Assembly: GCA_038496675.1 (NCBI GenBank)
Contig: CM076649.1
Location: forward strand, 14,308,508 to 14,372,507
Direction of reading: 5' to 3'
Length of the DNA: 64,000 nucleotides
Origin: Rachycentron canadum
Taxonomy: Eukaryota > Chordata > Actinopteri > Carangiformes > Rachycentridae
The notes under the pieces were generated by a model, which was not told the origin of the DNA, did no database searches, and saw only the letters and a list, made by a program, of their open reading frames with translations. Below are positions 38,671-51,700 of the stretch, piece by piece (within the stretch, counting starts at the first letter, position 1; each line of letters starts with the position of its first letter). The position numbers were made by a program, and so were the translations under genes.

Positions 38671-41600
38671 ATGGGTGTGCTAAGAGTTTGCCAAAAATGA
38701 TGATTCTTTAGTTGTCAAGTCTTGTTTTCTATGCTTATGTGCTATTTAGCCCGGTTTATTGTTGTATATGAATGTTGGATTTTAACACCACATCAGTGTT
38801 CGACATGTACATCTAGATGCTGTAAACCTCCCTTTAGGTATTTTTTCTAGAATGCCTGGAATAAAAATAGAATAAATAATAATCAAAATAAGTCACCATC
38901 TGCAACTAGTACTACGCTGCAGCAGGACATTTTATAGTGGCATGAAATTGATTTCTTCTACATAGCACAGACTAGAGAAATCAATGCTCATAGAACATGA
39001 ATTACATTCTTTGTCGGTTGGAGGAGCCTCGTAGAGGTCTAATGTACATGCCACTCTCATCTCCAGCTGTGATAAGATGAACCACAGCTCAAAATCATTG
39101 AGACCTCAGATTTGTGCCAAATGCTTACATTCCACTACTCACACGGGATTTGTTGCACAGGGAATCATCATAAAAGAGCTGGACTGTTACCGGTGTAGAC
39201 AAACTTATTTTACCAGTCAGAGGCAAACAGGAAGATATTTTTTGTATTTTAAAAAATATCTCTAAAAGGCATTATCCAAAAATATAATCATGCTTAAAAC
39301 TTCAACAGGGCTGCACAACCACATGATGATTGTAATTCCAGTCATTCAATCTTTCCCTTTTTTTCCCATTTCTTTCCCTTCTTAGTTTTCACTATTGTTA
39401 AATGTAAATGAGATTTGTTAGTCATACCAGGTTTTTACTAATGTAAACCAAAAACTGGTGCCATATTGATATGATGAAAGTATAAATATTTTTAGACATG
39501 AGTAGTAGACATGACGGTATGTGGCATTGTGACCTTATGTTAATTAATTGTGCAGTTCATTAATGGGCTTTGCTAGAATAGGATATTAAATATGGTTTTA
39601 TCATAGCCATGTAAGATGCTTAAAAAGGTGGATGGAGATGGAGCTGTGCATCCTGTTATGTTTCCTATGGGGAATATGTTATATGGGGTATACAGACATA
39701 TGTGATGGGAATAGTTTGAGCTGATGGAAGAAACTTTTTGGAGATATCTTAAGCAGAACCATTTGTCGAAGTTCGGCCGAGGAGAATAGAAATGAAATTA
39801 AAAATAGGAATGAAAATTGACACTGTAACACCACCCAATTCTGAGGGACTTCCTGGTAAACTGTATTTAATCATATACATTATACTTACTGCATGGCAAA
39901 ATTAGGTAAGTCTTCATGGAATAACATCACACACATACAGAGGACTTTTTAAACATTACACCACCTGTTACCTAAATGACGTTGTTTATCTGTGCTACTT
40001 GGAGAAAACTTGTCTAACTTATTGATCTTGCGACACTGGGAGAGCACCTGTCTGTTATGGTTGTTTACTCCATCCACCGGGGCCTTAAATTTTCATCTTC
40101 TATTACGTACATAGGGTCTACGGTATGACCTTGGTTGCCAGGGCAACTGCTGTTGGTAACTTGCCATTTCAATGCTATATCTTCTCTGCCATGTTAGAGA
40201 CAAACACTTGATATAAGTCTGTCTCTTATTCACATCACCAAGCAGCATCTAGCTGCTTTCAATTGTACTTTCTACTTACCATAGGTATTCTATTAAGTTT
40301 GATCTGTTTTTTTTTTCAATGTTTTGACTGCAGGAGTCCAGGTGGAACTACTTGTTTTCCTTCTTGGCGTTTCCAGCATTTCTGCAGCTCTGTGTGCTGC
40401 CCTTCCTCCCCGAGAGTCCTCGCTACCTGCTGATGGAGAGGAGGGATGAGGCTGGAGCAGAAAAAGGTATTGCAGACACTAAAAAGAAACATGTGCCTCA
40501 TTTCACTGACATATTGACTGCCACACCAGGCTCTGTGTCTCAAATACATTTGTGCTGGATACATTTTATAAGCATTTTTTTTATTTTTACAACAGTCACA
40601 ACCAAACATCCCAGGGACTCATGACTTTCATTGGACAGATTTATGGCTTTTGCAGTAACGTATTATACTGCTGCCTTGCCTGTGTTTTCATAACTGGGCT
40701 TCAATGTGCAGAAGGATAGATCCACTTTTTTTCAAATCTTAAAATTAAACTCTAAAAAAGGGGAGTCAGGTGTGTACTCACACAGGTGTTATTTGACTGA
40801 CCTCTGCTCAGGTTGAGAGTGGGTGTTGTGCTGAGATTTATGTTATGCCACCAGAGTCCATTCATTAATAAGGATGATAAAGTGGCAGTAACCTAAACTC
40901 TGTCCAGAGTCACGTAAATGTGGATCTCTGAATTTTTGCTCTTCTACTTTTTCCCTTTTCTATTTATCAGCTCAGTGTGAAACTGGACTTTTGTGTAAAA
41001 ATGCAGTAGATCAAACATGATTTTGGTAATCTGAAAAATTGAAATCCTGGACTTTCAGACTTTGATACTGGAGAACACTTGATTGTTGGGCAAGTTCTGA
41101 AGTGTCTTTTATCTATAATTTCTAAGCGGATTTATGGATGAATGTATATTATGTGTACATATGTGCACTTCATGCCTGTGTGTTAATAGTTGACAGAATT
41201 TTGACCCAATGTAGGAAATGAGCAAATCAATTACGCCTTGACCCATACCTTGTTTTTGCAACTCCTTTTAACCATTCAGTTTGCAGCTGCTCCTCAGGCT
41301 ATGTAATATGTGAATTGATTTAGGCCACTTCTCAACTCTCAACTAATGTGTATGTATTCTCATCAACATGTAAAATTTTTATGTGACTTTATGTGAATAA
41401 CTATAGAGTGATCTTGTCAAATGTTAAAAAGCTAAGACATAAAACAGCATGGGGTAGAAGCATAGCTCAAAGTGCATGTATTAACGAAGCATGTAGAAAA
41501 ACTTGATGTCAGATATGACTTTGATCAGTTTTCTCTCATGGGTATTTTGAGCTCTTTGATGTCTATGTCCATACATCATAGATGGGTACTCTCTAAAGGA

Positions 41601-44600
41601 TTAGTTCTTATGTTCTATGTAGAATGGAACATCCTGTTTGTTTCTTTTGAGCTCAAAGTTCAGTGAGGTCTCAGTGAAGTTTAGATGGCTCCTATTCCTT
41701 CTGCAGCAATGATGATCTTAAGTATATATATATATTTATTTATATAGCATTAAAAAAGAGAGAAAGCATTCAGGGTCTATTTACAAAGCATTTAAATATA
41801 GTTGATGAAATTGCCATCTGTTGAAGGTAAATACAATATCTAGGATAGGAACATAAAATGGTATCAAGAAGAATACACCATGTTTACACCACAGGTGTCC
41901 CCACCTGTGGTGCTCTATATAGAGAGCAGAGTATTCTTTAAATCAAATTTTGGAACAATATACACCAGCAGGAATTAATATGATGATGATGATGATGAAC
42001 AGCTGATTTTGCTTTGAAATGAAAGCAGGAACCACATATACAGTATAATTTATTTATGATGTTATTTTATATCGATATTAGGAAAAAAAAATAACTGTGA
42101 AACAATATCAGAAAAATATGATTCACAAAAAGAGGAATCATCCTTTAATCCTCCTATGTGCTCTAAGATGTAGAGACATTTAATTATTTCCCATTATATC
42201 CCATTTATGTTATATTAACATGAGCTGGATCTGGTTATCACTGGTATAAAACAACACAATAAAAATATAAAATAAAGACTATATCCTGAATATACACTGT
42301 AAAATGGTCAGGTGGATAGAGCCACACCAGCTCCACCTAATCCCAGATAACCAAACCTTTTAAGAATATAAAAATAGGTGTCAAGATACAGATCATATGC
42401 AGATATGAATGGTGCCCTGTATTTCAGAACAAACAAGCCAAGACAGACCAGTCTCCATCAGTGCTCCATCAGTGTAATTTATGTCCCAAAAGGGGAAAAA
42501 ACAGGATTATTTCACACTGATTTTCTTAGTCTTTCTTGTTGTTGCACACATGGGATGCTTGACAAGTAAAGTTGTGTTACTGTGAATGTGAACAAAGTGT
42601 AATTTTTTCTAAAATAATTGTACACTGTGTGCTCTGACATAATTGTTATGCCTGTGTTTTGAACAGTTTCTTCTTTCTTATTAATCCTGTTCACGAATGA
42701 ATATCTGTAAGAGTGTCTCTTTGAAATCTGTAATTCTAAATTTACTTATTGCTGTTATTTGTCAAACTTTAGTGTTAGAGTTGTTTGATATCAAGGACAG
42801 TATTTGTACTTCTCTGGATGGAGAACTTATTTTTAGCTTTTCACCATCTGTCTTTGTTTGTAGAGGCTCTCACCAAATAAATCATACCAACCTTGATTCT
42901 GTTCAGCAAAGTAGATTGAAGAAATAGTTTTTCTCTCCCTCTTACTAAAGTGACAAAAAGAGAAGTAAGCATGAAATAAGAGACATCAACACAGTGAGGA
43001 GGAAAACAGTTTTTGAACATATCCAACTATCTTTAAAGGTTATGCTTAATTCTGATTCTGTTTAAAGCAACTGCAGTATTGTGGTAATGTTGGAAAAATG
43101 CATTCCTCCCTGGTGCTTCATGCCAGCATTAGACAAGGGGTTCCTATGACTGGCTGTGTGAAAAACTCCTTGAGGAAGAGATGAGAGGTTGGTTAAAAGA
43201 CATCCTGCCCAAACTCCCCTCACCTCTTCCTGATGACATTTTGCTGGCACGAGTCTGAGCAGCACTGCATGTTGCCTGCTTGTGTTACAACATTGCGACT
43301 GGGGGAATTGTTGTCAACACACACAAATCTTGAGGGGTGGCACTGCAGTGTCCAATCTTCATCATATAGTGTCAGACAGGAACAGCATGTTCTGTTGCAC
43401 CCCATCTTGTCTCTTGTCATGTTGAATATCTGCAGTAGTCCTGCCCTTCATTTAAAGGTTACAGAGGTTGAAGATGAAATGAGTTTGTGTACTAAAACCT
43501 GTCAGTGTGATTGCACAAAGTGCTCTTATCTTTATCTCCCTTTTCATCTCACCAATGAATACAGAGCATTTACTTTTTGCTGTGCCAAGACAAGAACTAT
43601 AAACTGAAGAAATCTGACATTACGTCTTAGTCTCTTCTCAGCACACCAGTCCAATATGTCATCATGAATTTCACTCTGTACTTTTTTTCTGTTTCTTTCT
43701 CTCCATATTTAAGTTGTGGGATTGGATCCACCAGTTTTATACGTTTTTTAGCAGGTAGTTTCTGTATGGTTTCAGTCTCCAAATGAACACCTTTTTTTGA
43801 CACTTATTTTGCTATTACTCATATTTTTGCCCCATAAAATGATCCTACCAATACTATATCCTTTTTAAATCATATTGTTCTTGTCAACACACTCGACTGG
43901 GGATGTTCTATATTTTTGTTATTGCTAACAAATACCATGAAAAGAAAAGCCAACTGTTTTATTTTGATTCAATCAAAATGCACCATCCACGTGCTGCTTC
44001 CATATTAACTCTCCATCCAGTCCCTTTCTGAGCTTCTTTAAGCTTAGACCCTTTCATATCTGTGTTAATAAGAGTTTTTACTAAAAGAGTAATGTCAAAG
44101 AATAAGGCTGTGACTCAGGATGTATGGCCCTCCACCGACTGGCACTGCAAGGACTATAACTGTTAGATGGAGAGGAGCCTCACAATGCTCCCGCAGGGAA
44201 AATAAAATAGGTTTGCTCCTTGGGGATAATGGTGCTGTTGCACATCCCATCATATTCTTCCATGTCACATCACTGATATTGATAGTCCCAGTCTGCATTA
44301 AAGAAATTTTCCATTTTTCCCACATGCGGGGAGAGCCAAAAGAGTAGTCATTTACGTGTGTTATGTAATAATTGGTTAAATGATCTATAAAACATAGCAT
44401 TCCTGTTTTCTGATCAAAAACAGTGAGAGGGATTAAGCCACCATTAGCCAGTGCTAATCCAGTCTTGTTCTGTGTGTTGGAGTTTTCAAGCTCCATTTGA
44501 ACGTGGGAAAGTAAGTGTGTTCAGAAGGTTCGTGGTGGTGACGGATATAGTTTTCTTCTCAGTGTGAATAAGACTTTCTTCAGCGCGTATGTTTCAGCAC

Positions 44601-47600
44601 CAGAAATGAATTTTGTTTGCGATGCCAATTTTTATCTTCAGTTCCAAAATCTAAAGTCATTTGCGTTTGAGTGCTGGAAATATATTTGTGACAGTGCATA
44701 AATATCAATGAATAAGAATTTTTATTTATATTAGTATTTTATCTTAGGTCTTTTCTGACACCTTAAAACCATAAAGCATAAAAGACTGTGTTTCCACACA
44801 TACACACAAATATTGCACCATGCAACCCTAGAGACCAGTTTTTAATTTGGCAGTTCTGTCTGTCTCCTGTATAGTAACAGTCAACTGTGTGTGCCATCCA
44901 ACTCCCACACAATGACCTGTTTTCAGCAGTCCCTGTTGGTGTGTAGATTTTCTTTTCTGGGTCGTGTCCTTAACCTGTACCCACCTCAACTTCCTATAAC
45001 ACCAGGGTTTCAACTTTACAGGAGAAAGGATTAAAGTCAGGAAAGAAATGCCTTCACACCCACTTATTCCCTTGGGTACATCACATTCATCACAAGTGGT
45101 CCAAGTTCAAACAACGTTCAGATAACTGCCAGAAACTTAGCTGTGCACACATACATCTAAACTGTGCATGCATTTCTGATTTAGAGCTTTGTTCTGCCTC
45201 TTGACTGAGAGAAGAATACAATATTAGTGTAATATAGCAAAGGGTTTAAATAAAAGTAATCATGGTTGTTTGTGGTCAATACAGTGGTTGAAGTTTGTCT
45301 GTATAAGGGGATAAGAATGTAAAGGAACATTTAACCTCTTCAAATTAGTTATCAGAAAGAGAGGGGTAAGTGATATTGTATGGATAAGTTGTGTTTCCCT
45401 GTGGGTCCATTTACAGTGAGAACGTGACAGGACCAAAGTGTAGCCATAGGGTATGCCACAGATCTTTCTGACTACAGTTTAAAGCCCCCCCATGGATTTT
45501 CCTTGTGAGCAAACACAGTTATGTTCACATTCATTGTTCTCATCAACCAGGTGAAACCAGCTCTTTCAATAATTCAAAACATCATCAAACCACTGCTCAT
45601 TAGTTTTACGACTTAATAACCTCGAAGTCAACATTTTACTCACAAACAAGTTACATTTGAAAGTCATAACAAAAACAAATAACTGATCCTGTTAAAGAAT
45701 GATCCTAGACTTTACATACAATTTAAATTTATACATTTCGTACATTTTGTTTCATTTTCAGTTTCTCCTGAACCAACAGTCTTGACTGGTGATAATACAC
45801 CTCCAGTTCTGTCTTTCTGATTGAGTTTGCCTTTGATAATGACCATCAATAATTATTGAGAGAGAGCACAGGAGAACTACTGCCCTTCACTGACTGTTTT
45901 ATGAAATTATTGATATTGATATAATATAATTAACTAGATGGACTACATAGAAAACATGTAGCCTCCTGTTTCTCAGTTTATGACATGCAATTGCTTTATA
46001 ATTAAACATATTTTTCAGATTTGTTGGTCAGTCACAATTTTGTTGAGTCAAGTTGACTGTCAAGCATAATAAAGCTTTTGGCAAATTTATAACTAGTCTT
46101 CTACCTGTTTTTCAACAAATAGGCTATAAAATTAGTGCTCTGATGGTCTGTGTGAGAAAGATGGCCTGAATTGTCTAAATCCAACCATATCTTTAACCCA
46201 GTGTTTGTGTGTGTTTGTGTGTCAGCCTTCCAGAGGTTTTTGGGGAAGAAAGATGTGTCTGAGGAGCTGGAAGAAGTCCATGCCGAGGCTCGAGCTCAGG
46301 ACAACCTACACACCATCTCTGTGTTACAGCTGCTCAAGAGCCCAGCTGTCCGCTGGCAGCTCATCACCATCATCATCACCATGGCGTGCTATCAGCTCTG
46401 TGGCCTCAATGCTGTAAGATTCACCTCTGATTTTCACTGGAATCTGGTTCTATCTCATCCTTATTGTATCTCACAGGACACCTAAATAAAAACAAAATCA
46501 GGAATGCATTTAGTATTTTTTAAACCAAAAAACATGTAAGGGTAAATATTGGATTTTAAAACCACTGGCATTGCAAACATTGTCTGTATGAGCGAGAGAG
46601 GCTGAAAATGCTCTGTCATGCAGTCACATCTCAGACTTGTCTATTTGTTTTGGGCCTTGGTGGACAGTGCCGTGACAGGAAGAGTGAAAAGTGTTTCCTC
46701 TTCTACTCGAGAGACTCAGATAGGAAAATCATTCTGCTGCATTCTTACCAGACCAAACAGTTTATAGACGTTTCATATGACATATGACATTTCTCTTATG
46801 CTAGAAAAAACTTAATAGACCACTATACTTGAAGCTGCATTTTTTGAGCTCTGTTTTGGTCTCTAAAAACTCCTGAGACCAATATTACTGATTATCCATC
46901 TGTCTACCATTTGGTGGAGTACAGTGTGTTTATCAGAGCCAACAACAGCGACCTGCTGCAGCTGGGAATAATGCTGATGAGATCAGTGACAGTCAACCTG
47001 AAACAAATGAATTTGCAGAGATGCTAAAACACTATGTCGAGTTTAATGAAAACTACAGAGTGAGGAGAAAATTTGACACAGGTTAAACACAATGGGCAAC
47101 TCATTTTCCTACGACACAGTAATTTGAGCTACAGTTTTGGTCAAGTCAAATATAACACTAATGACACAGTGCCATATATAAAGCTTTGTGTCATTATAAA
47201 GCATAATAAAGAGTTTGACATGTGACTCCTGCTACCCCAGTGCATTAAAATAACCTTTAGATATGTTTATACAGAAAATATTCTAATATAAGCAAAAGCA
47301 TTTCCAGCTCTTTAAAAATCACAAGCTACTGTATGTGGGGCCGTTTGACACATGATACAGTGTTGGTGGTTAACTGCATTGCCGCTGGGGTGTGCTGTCC
47401 TATCACAGTCCTGGCAGTGAAAAAATCAATACAGTCATACCCCCACTTGTCAGAGGACCAGGTGTGGCAGCACATTGAAAACAATGTCCCCCTGGGTCTG
47501 TGCATACACAGGTGTGTCCCCATATCTGTAGTCTCTCACAGATAAATGTCTCTTTTATTTGCAAATGTATCTGCCTAAGTGAATATTTTCATTAGCTTAT

Positions 47601-48670
47601 TTGTCATAAAAAAGTTTTCATCATAAAACAAGATATTTCACATAGTCCATTACCCCAATTAGTGTGGCTTGGCCTCTCCTGGTGCTCTCTATTAGTGTGT
47701 ATGGGAACCCGTGGGCATGGAGAAGTCACCGGGAGTCACTCTGTCTTGTGCACTTTGTTGACAGAATGAGATGTTTAATCATCCTCCACCTGCTGTGCTG
47801 CAGTGGGTAATGACCAACCTCTCTGTCTTGTATATCTGCCAAAAATACCCCAACATGGGGAGAAGAATTGCAGCTTATTGTAGCCACCCATCACCTAAAA
47901 GCAGGAGAATGACAACAGTGAATGAAGAAAAATATATTAAAAAACTCAGTGACCTTTAATGACAGGCAAACAGAAAACAGAAAGACAAACTCCTGTTCTG
48001 TTGTGAAATGAGCAATTTCAAGCTTCCATGTGTCTAAACAGACTATACTGGCATTGAGGATGCAATCAAAACAGGTCTTTTTTAATACTAAAATAAATAA
48101 AACTATAGTGGCAGAAACATACACGAAATTTAGTCCAGTGTAGCAGGCTGAGCATGCAAATGTTAGCTTGTCTTAATATGTGTGGTGAATAGCATAAAAA
48201 ATAATATTTGGGCTCAATTTTTCATGATCAAATTTTAATATTTGATGGGTTGATCAACTTTTCAGTGAAATGCAGGAAGCCTAGAAATCACAAAGCTCAT
48301 TTAAATTATCATAGGTATGAACATGGCTTGATTTACATATATTTCCATTCCAAGAAGACAGGAACGTAATTTAGATCACTCTGGAGGTCTTTATTTTGAC
48401 TGACGTTGACTTTTGGACCAGTCAGATGATTCCAGTAAATATTTACAGTCTCATTGCTGTATATGACTCATTGCTTATATTCCTGCAATCAGTGTCACAG
48501 TATCAGTGCTTCAGTTCAAATTTTCTGACAATGGCACACAGGTTTTGTTCTCTCTTTGTGATCTGTCAGATGAACCATTGAAGCGAACAGTGCAGGTGAT
48601 AGGCAGAGCAAAGATGTTAGCTAGTCAGTGAGTTCCATACGTTCAGGATGTGTGTCCCCAGTTTCTCAGC

Positions 48671-48728
<58 letters not shown>

Positions 48729-51700
48729 CAATTTTTAGTAAAGTTCATTAAAAATTATTGAAAGTCTTAGGCTTAGGCTTAGGCTCTAGAACAAGACTCT
48801 CTGAGTCTCTCTGTCCTGCAGCGCTATGAGGTGAGCCTATTATACAGCCTATCCTCTGAGAGGGTCAAAAGTTGTCCAAAGTGATTTAAAACCATTTAAA
48901 AGTCCAGTATTTGTTAAGTGAAGAGCAGGACCAAACAGAGTGAATAAGAGATCCAGTCTGGATTTTTCCCCTCACCCTTAGGAGCCATTTTAGAAAGTTT
49001 CTCTTTAGAAACTTTAAATTGTAGAAGCCAGTGTCTCACACAATCTGAAGTTAGAATTAAGTTCAGTGTTCTCGTCTTTTTTTTATTTGGACGTTCACCT
49101 CCCAATGTACTTTGATTATTTCTCAGGTCTCTGATTCTTATTAGATTATACAAGCAGCTATTAAAATCCTTATCACAGGCAGAGTATCATGCAGGGTGAT
49201 ATTGCTCAGTAAAGAAGGAAACTGAGATAAACTAAACCTGATAAAATCGCTAAATTTTTAAGTAAGTCAAATTTTGAATCAGAAAGACTCTGCCTTTCTT
49301 GCAGACAAACGAGGCAAAGACACAGTCAGTATAGATGTCTCCATGCCTTTGGCCTCCCACAGTTTAAAGCAAAAAGAGAAATTGTTAAATGTCCTCGGGT
49401 GATTAAAATAAGCCAGTCCTACAAGCGGAAAATATGAAAAATCAAAAGACCTTGATCTTTGTGAGAATATTTTGTGGATTGTTGGTCGCTTGTCACTCCA
49501 AATAAGCGTGATAAGAAAATAAATATCTTTATCAGAATCTCGATACATTGTAAAAGTTACACTGGTCAAGGAGAAAGAGTTGTATTCAATCTTTAATTTC
49601 AACTGATTTTGGAAGATTATTTAAGTTAAAATAAATGTTTATAAAATTGTTTAAATGCTTACAAGCTCTAAAGCCATCAAGGTGGCCCAAATGTCTGTAA
49701 TAGAACCTATTTTTTTTATAAAATTGTATGTCATTCATACAGATTTATTGGAAATTTGTTTTATTTTCTTACAGATCTGGTACTATACCAATGGGATCCT
49801 TCGGGAAGCAGGCTTTGCTGAAGACATCCTCCCCTACATCACACTGAGCACTGGGGCTATCGAGACATTGGCTGCTATTATCTCAGTAAGTACTGCAACT
49901 TTAAATTAACCTGTCAAAAAATATTCACAACATAGATTTCGCTTTTCTCTAGGGTTGGTCTTTACTGTTTGTCCTCTACTATCTCAATGCTATTTTAACA
50001 CTTTTCTATCAATATGTGGTTGTGGGTGATATGGTGATTATTTATTTATTGAATAGGCATCTTTTGAAGAAGCAAAGACCTGACCTGTACAGAAAGAGAC
50101 ATTTTATCTGCTCAGCTGTAATCCTAATGCTCTCAGCCAAAGTTGGTTGGTGTGGAGGATCTTTGCACATGTCTCAGTTGTTGAAAAAAGGCAGGGCTGA
50201 CAGCAGGAGTCCTTCTCTGCTCTGGCAGCTGATCTGTCACTAAATGGCTGAGCAGAGAGCACTTTGCACCATCAGTGGAGTAATTAGCTGGTGGGGGTGT
50301 CTCTACACAGCACACAAATGACAATATAAAGCATAAAGAAATCAATCATAGAAAATCCTATAATAAAGTACAACTACTAATAATAAATGTATAGTACATC
50401 CTGATGCTGAGTAGCATCAAGTACCCAACAAATGACACCTGTTGCCACTTGGAGATATCACACCTTACACATTATTCACATTATATTTCAGTTAGTTACA
50501 CCTTTGTTGAACACAACAGTGTGGGGATGGGAAAGTTTTGTCAGAGAATATAAGATCAAATTTTTTCATGAATTCTTTATCATGACATTCAAAATGTAAA
50601 GTTCTAGTATTTCAAGTTATTATATTTAATAAATCATCATGAACAAAAAGAAAATAACCCAACAACCAGGTAAGACAAGATAACTGAATAGAATTAACCA
50701 GGCAGGTGAGTCTCACTCAGGAGATAGAGTCAAAATACAAAACTAAAGGTTGTCATTTCTAGGTGAACCGATCTTTACTTCAAGGCACAAGGAAAACATT
50801 CAATCATTTAACCAGGAAGTGATGGTTAAAAAGGAGATTCCCAGGCAAGTCTTCTTTGATGCACCAAAATAGTAAATATTAGAAATTAACCATGGTCACT
50901 GACCACAGTTATAGTGATTAAAATTTAAATGTTAATACTAGCTGTCTGGTATTTTCACAGTGATTTAGCATGAAATTGTTTTGAAATCCTTAAACCATTT
51001 AATCTTTAAAAGTAATAACAAATAAATGTAATAAAGCTCAGGCCACTCCATCTGAGGACATTGAAAAAAACCTTTACTCACTCTTTTACCAGCCCAAATG
51101 AAGTTCACCATAGCCCTATCAATGGAATGGAAATAAGCCTTAAATGATAAGCATTTTAATATGTACATTGGGATTGTATTCACCATTACTGACTTGATTG
51201 ATATACCAACTTTATTGATGCATCCTTCTTCATAGCAATAGAGGTAGGCTGTTCCAAGAGGAAGAGGAAGAATTTCCCTTTTCATATTCTTTACCTGTTG
51301 CATGGAGGCAAGTCTATGCGTCATACTGACATAAAGGTACCTAAAAACCAGAGCTGAGCTTTTCATTGCAGTTCATTCTTTTGAAAATAAACCAAATCAG
51401 AATTGATGTTATAGTAGGGAAGGGTGCCATTGGATCATTCAGAATTAACAAAATGTCATCTGCATACAATGACACACAATGTTTTGTCCTATCTCTCTAT
51501 CTCTTGACGTGTGCCTCTTGTTCATGACAAATATGGAGAACATTAGTTGGCACTAAAACACACTTAAAGAAATGATTACAAGCCACCCACTATAACCCAC
51601 TTTCTGAAGGAGCTCAAAGAAATACTCCCACTCAATTTGGTCAAAGATCTTCTTGGTATCTAATGAGATTATCTCCTCGGGGACCAGTGTAGAATGGGAA

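Larger units (their letters stand above)
31353..40333 (+). other. slc2a9: slc2a9 intron 5
   Basis: A 9.0-kb intron. It holds the long-TIR DNA transposon at 33989-34717, a poly-T run at about 34892-34914, a 17-bp tandem duplication at 38476-38509 and a long (TG)n array at 38592-38669. The remainder is AT-rich DNA with no supported gene. Confidence 0.8.
40467..46225 (+). other. slc2a9: slc2a9 intron 6
   Basis: A 5.8-kb intron. It contains an 11-bp perfect hairpin with an adjacent palindrome at 41887-41924 and a short (ATG)n array at 41979-41998. A 133-codon antisense open frame (44095-44496) has no recognised domain. No gene supported. Confidence 0.8.
46414..49774 (+). other. slc2a9: slc2a9 intron 7
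   Basis: A 3.4-kb intron with a GATA-type microsatellite at 48671-48728. An antisense open frame at 49279-49602 may be LINE-derived. Otherwise nothing is recognised. Confidence 0.75.

Noticed and set aside
43233..43607. 124-codon open frame in intron 6
   Set aside because: Composition is that of random translated intron and no motif is recognisable; an overlapping antisense frame is equally open.
44095..44496. 133-codon antisense open frame in slc2a9 intron 6
   Set aside because: It is long for this base composition, but no domain, splice context or promoter is visible and I recognise no family. It may be chance or an old transposon remnant.
48671..48728. CRISPR-like or satellite array
   Set aside because: Uninterrupted 4-bp GATA units with no spacers: a simple microsatellite in a vertebrate intron.
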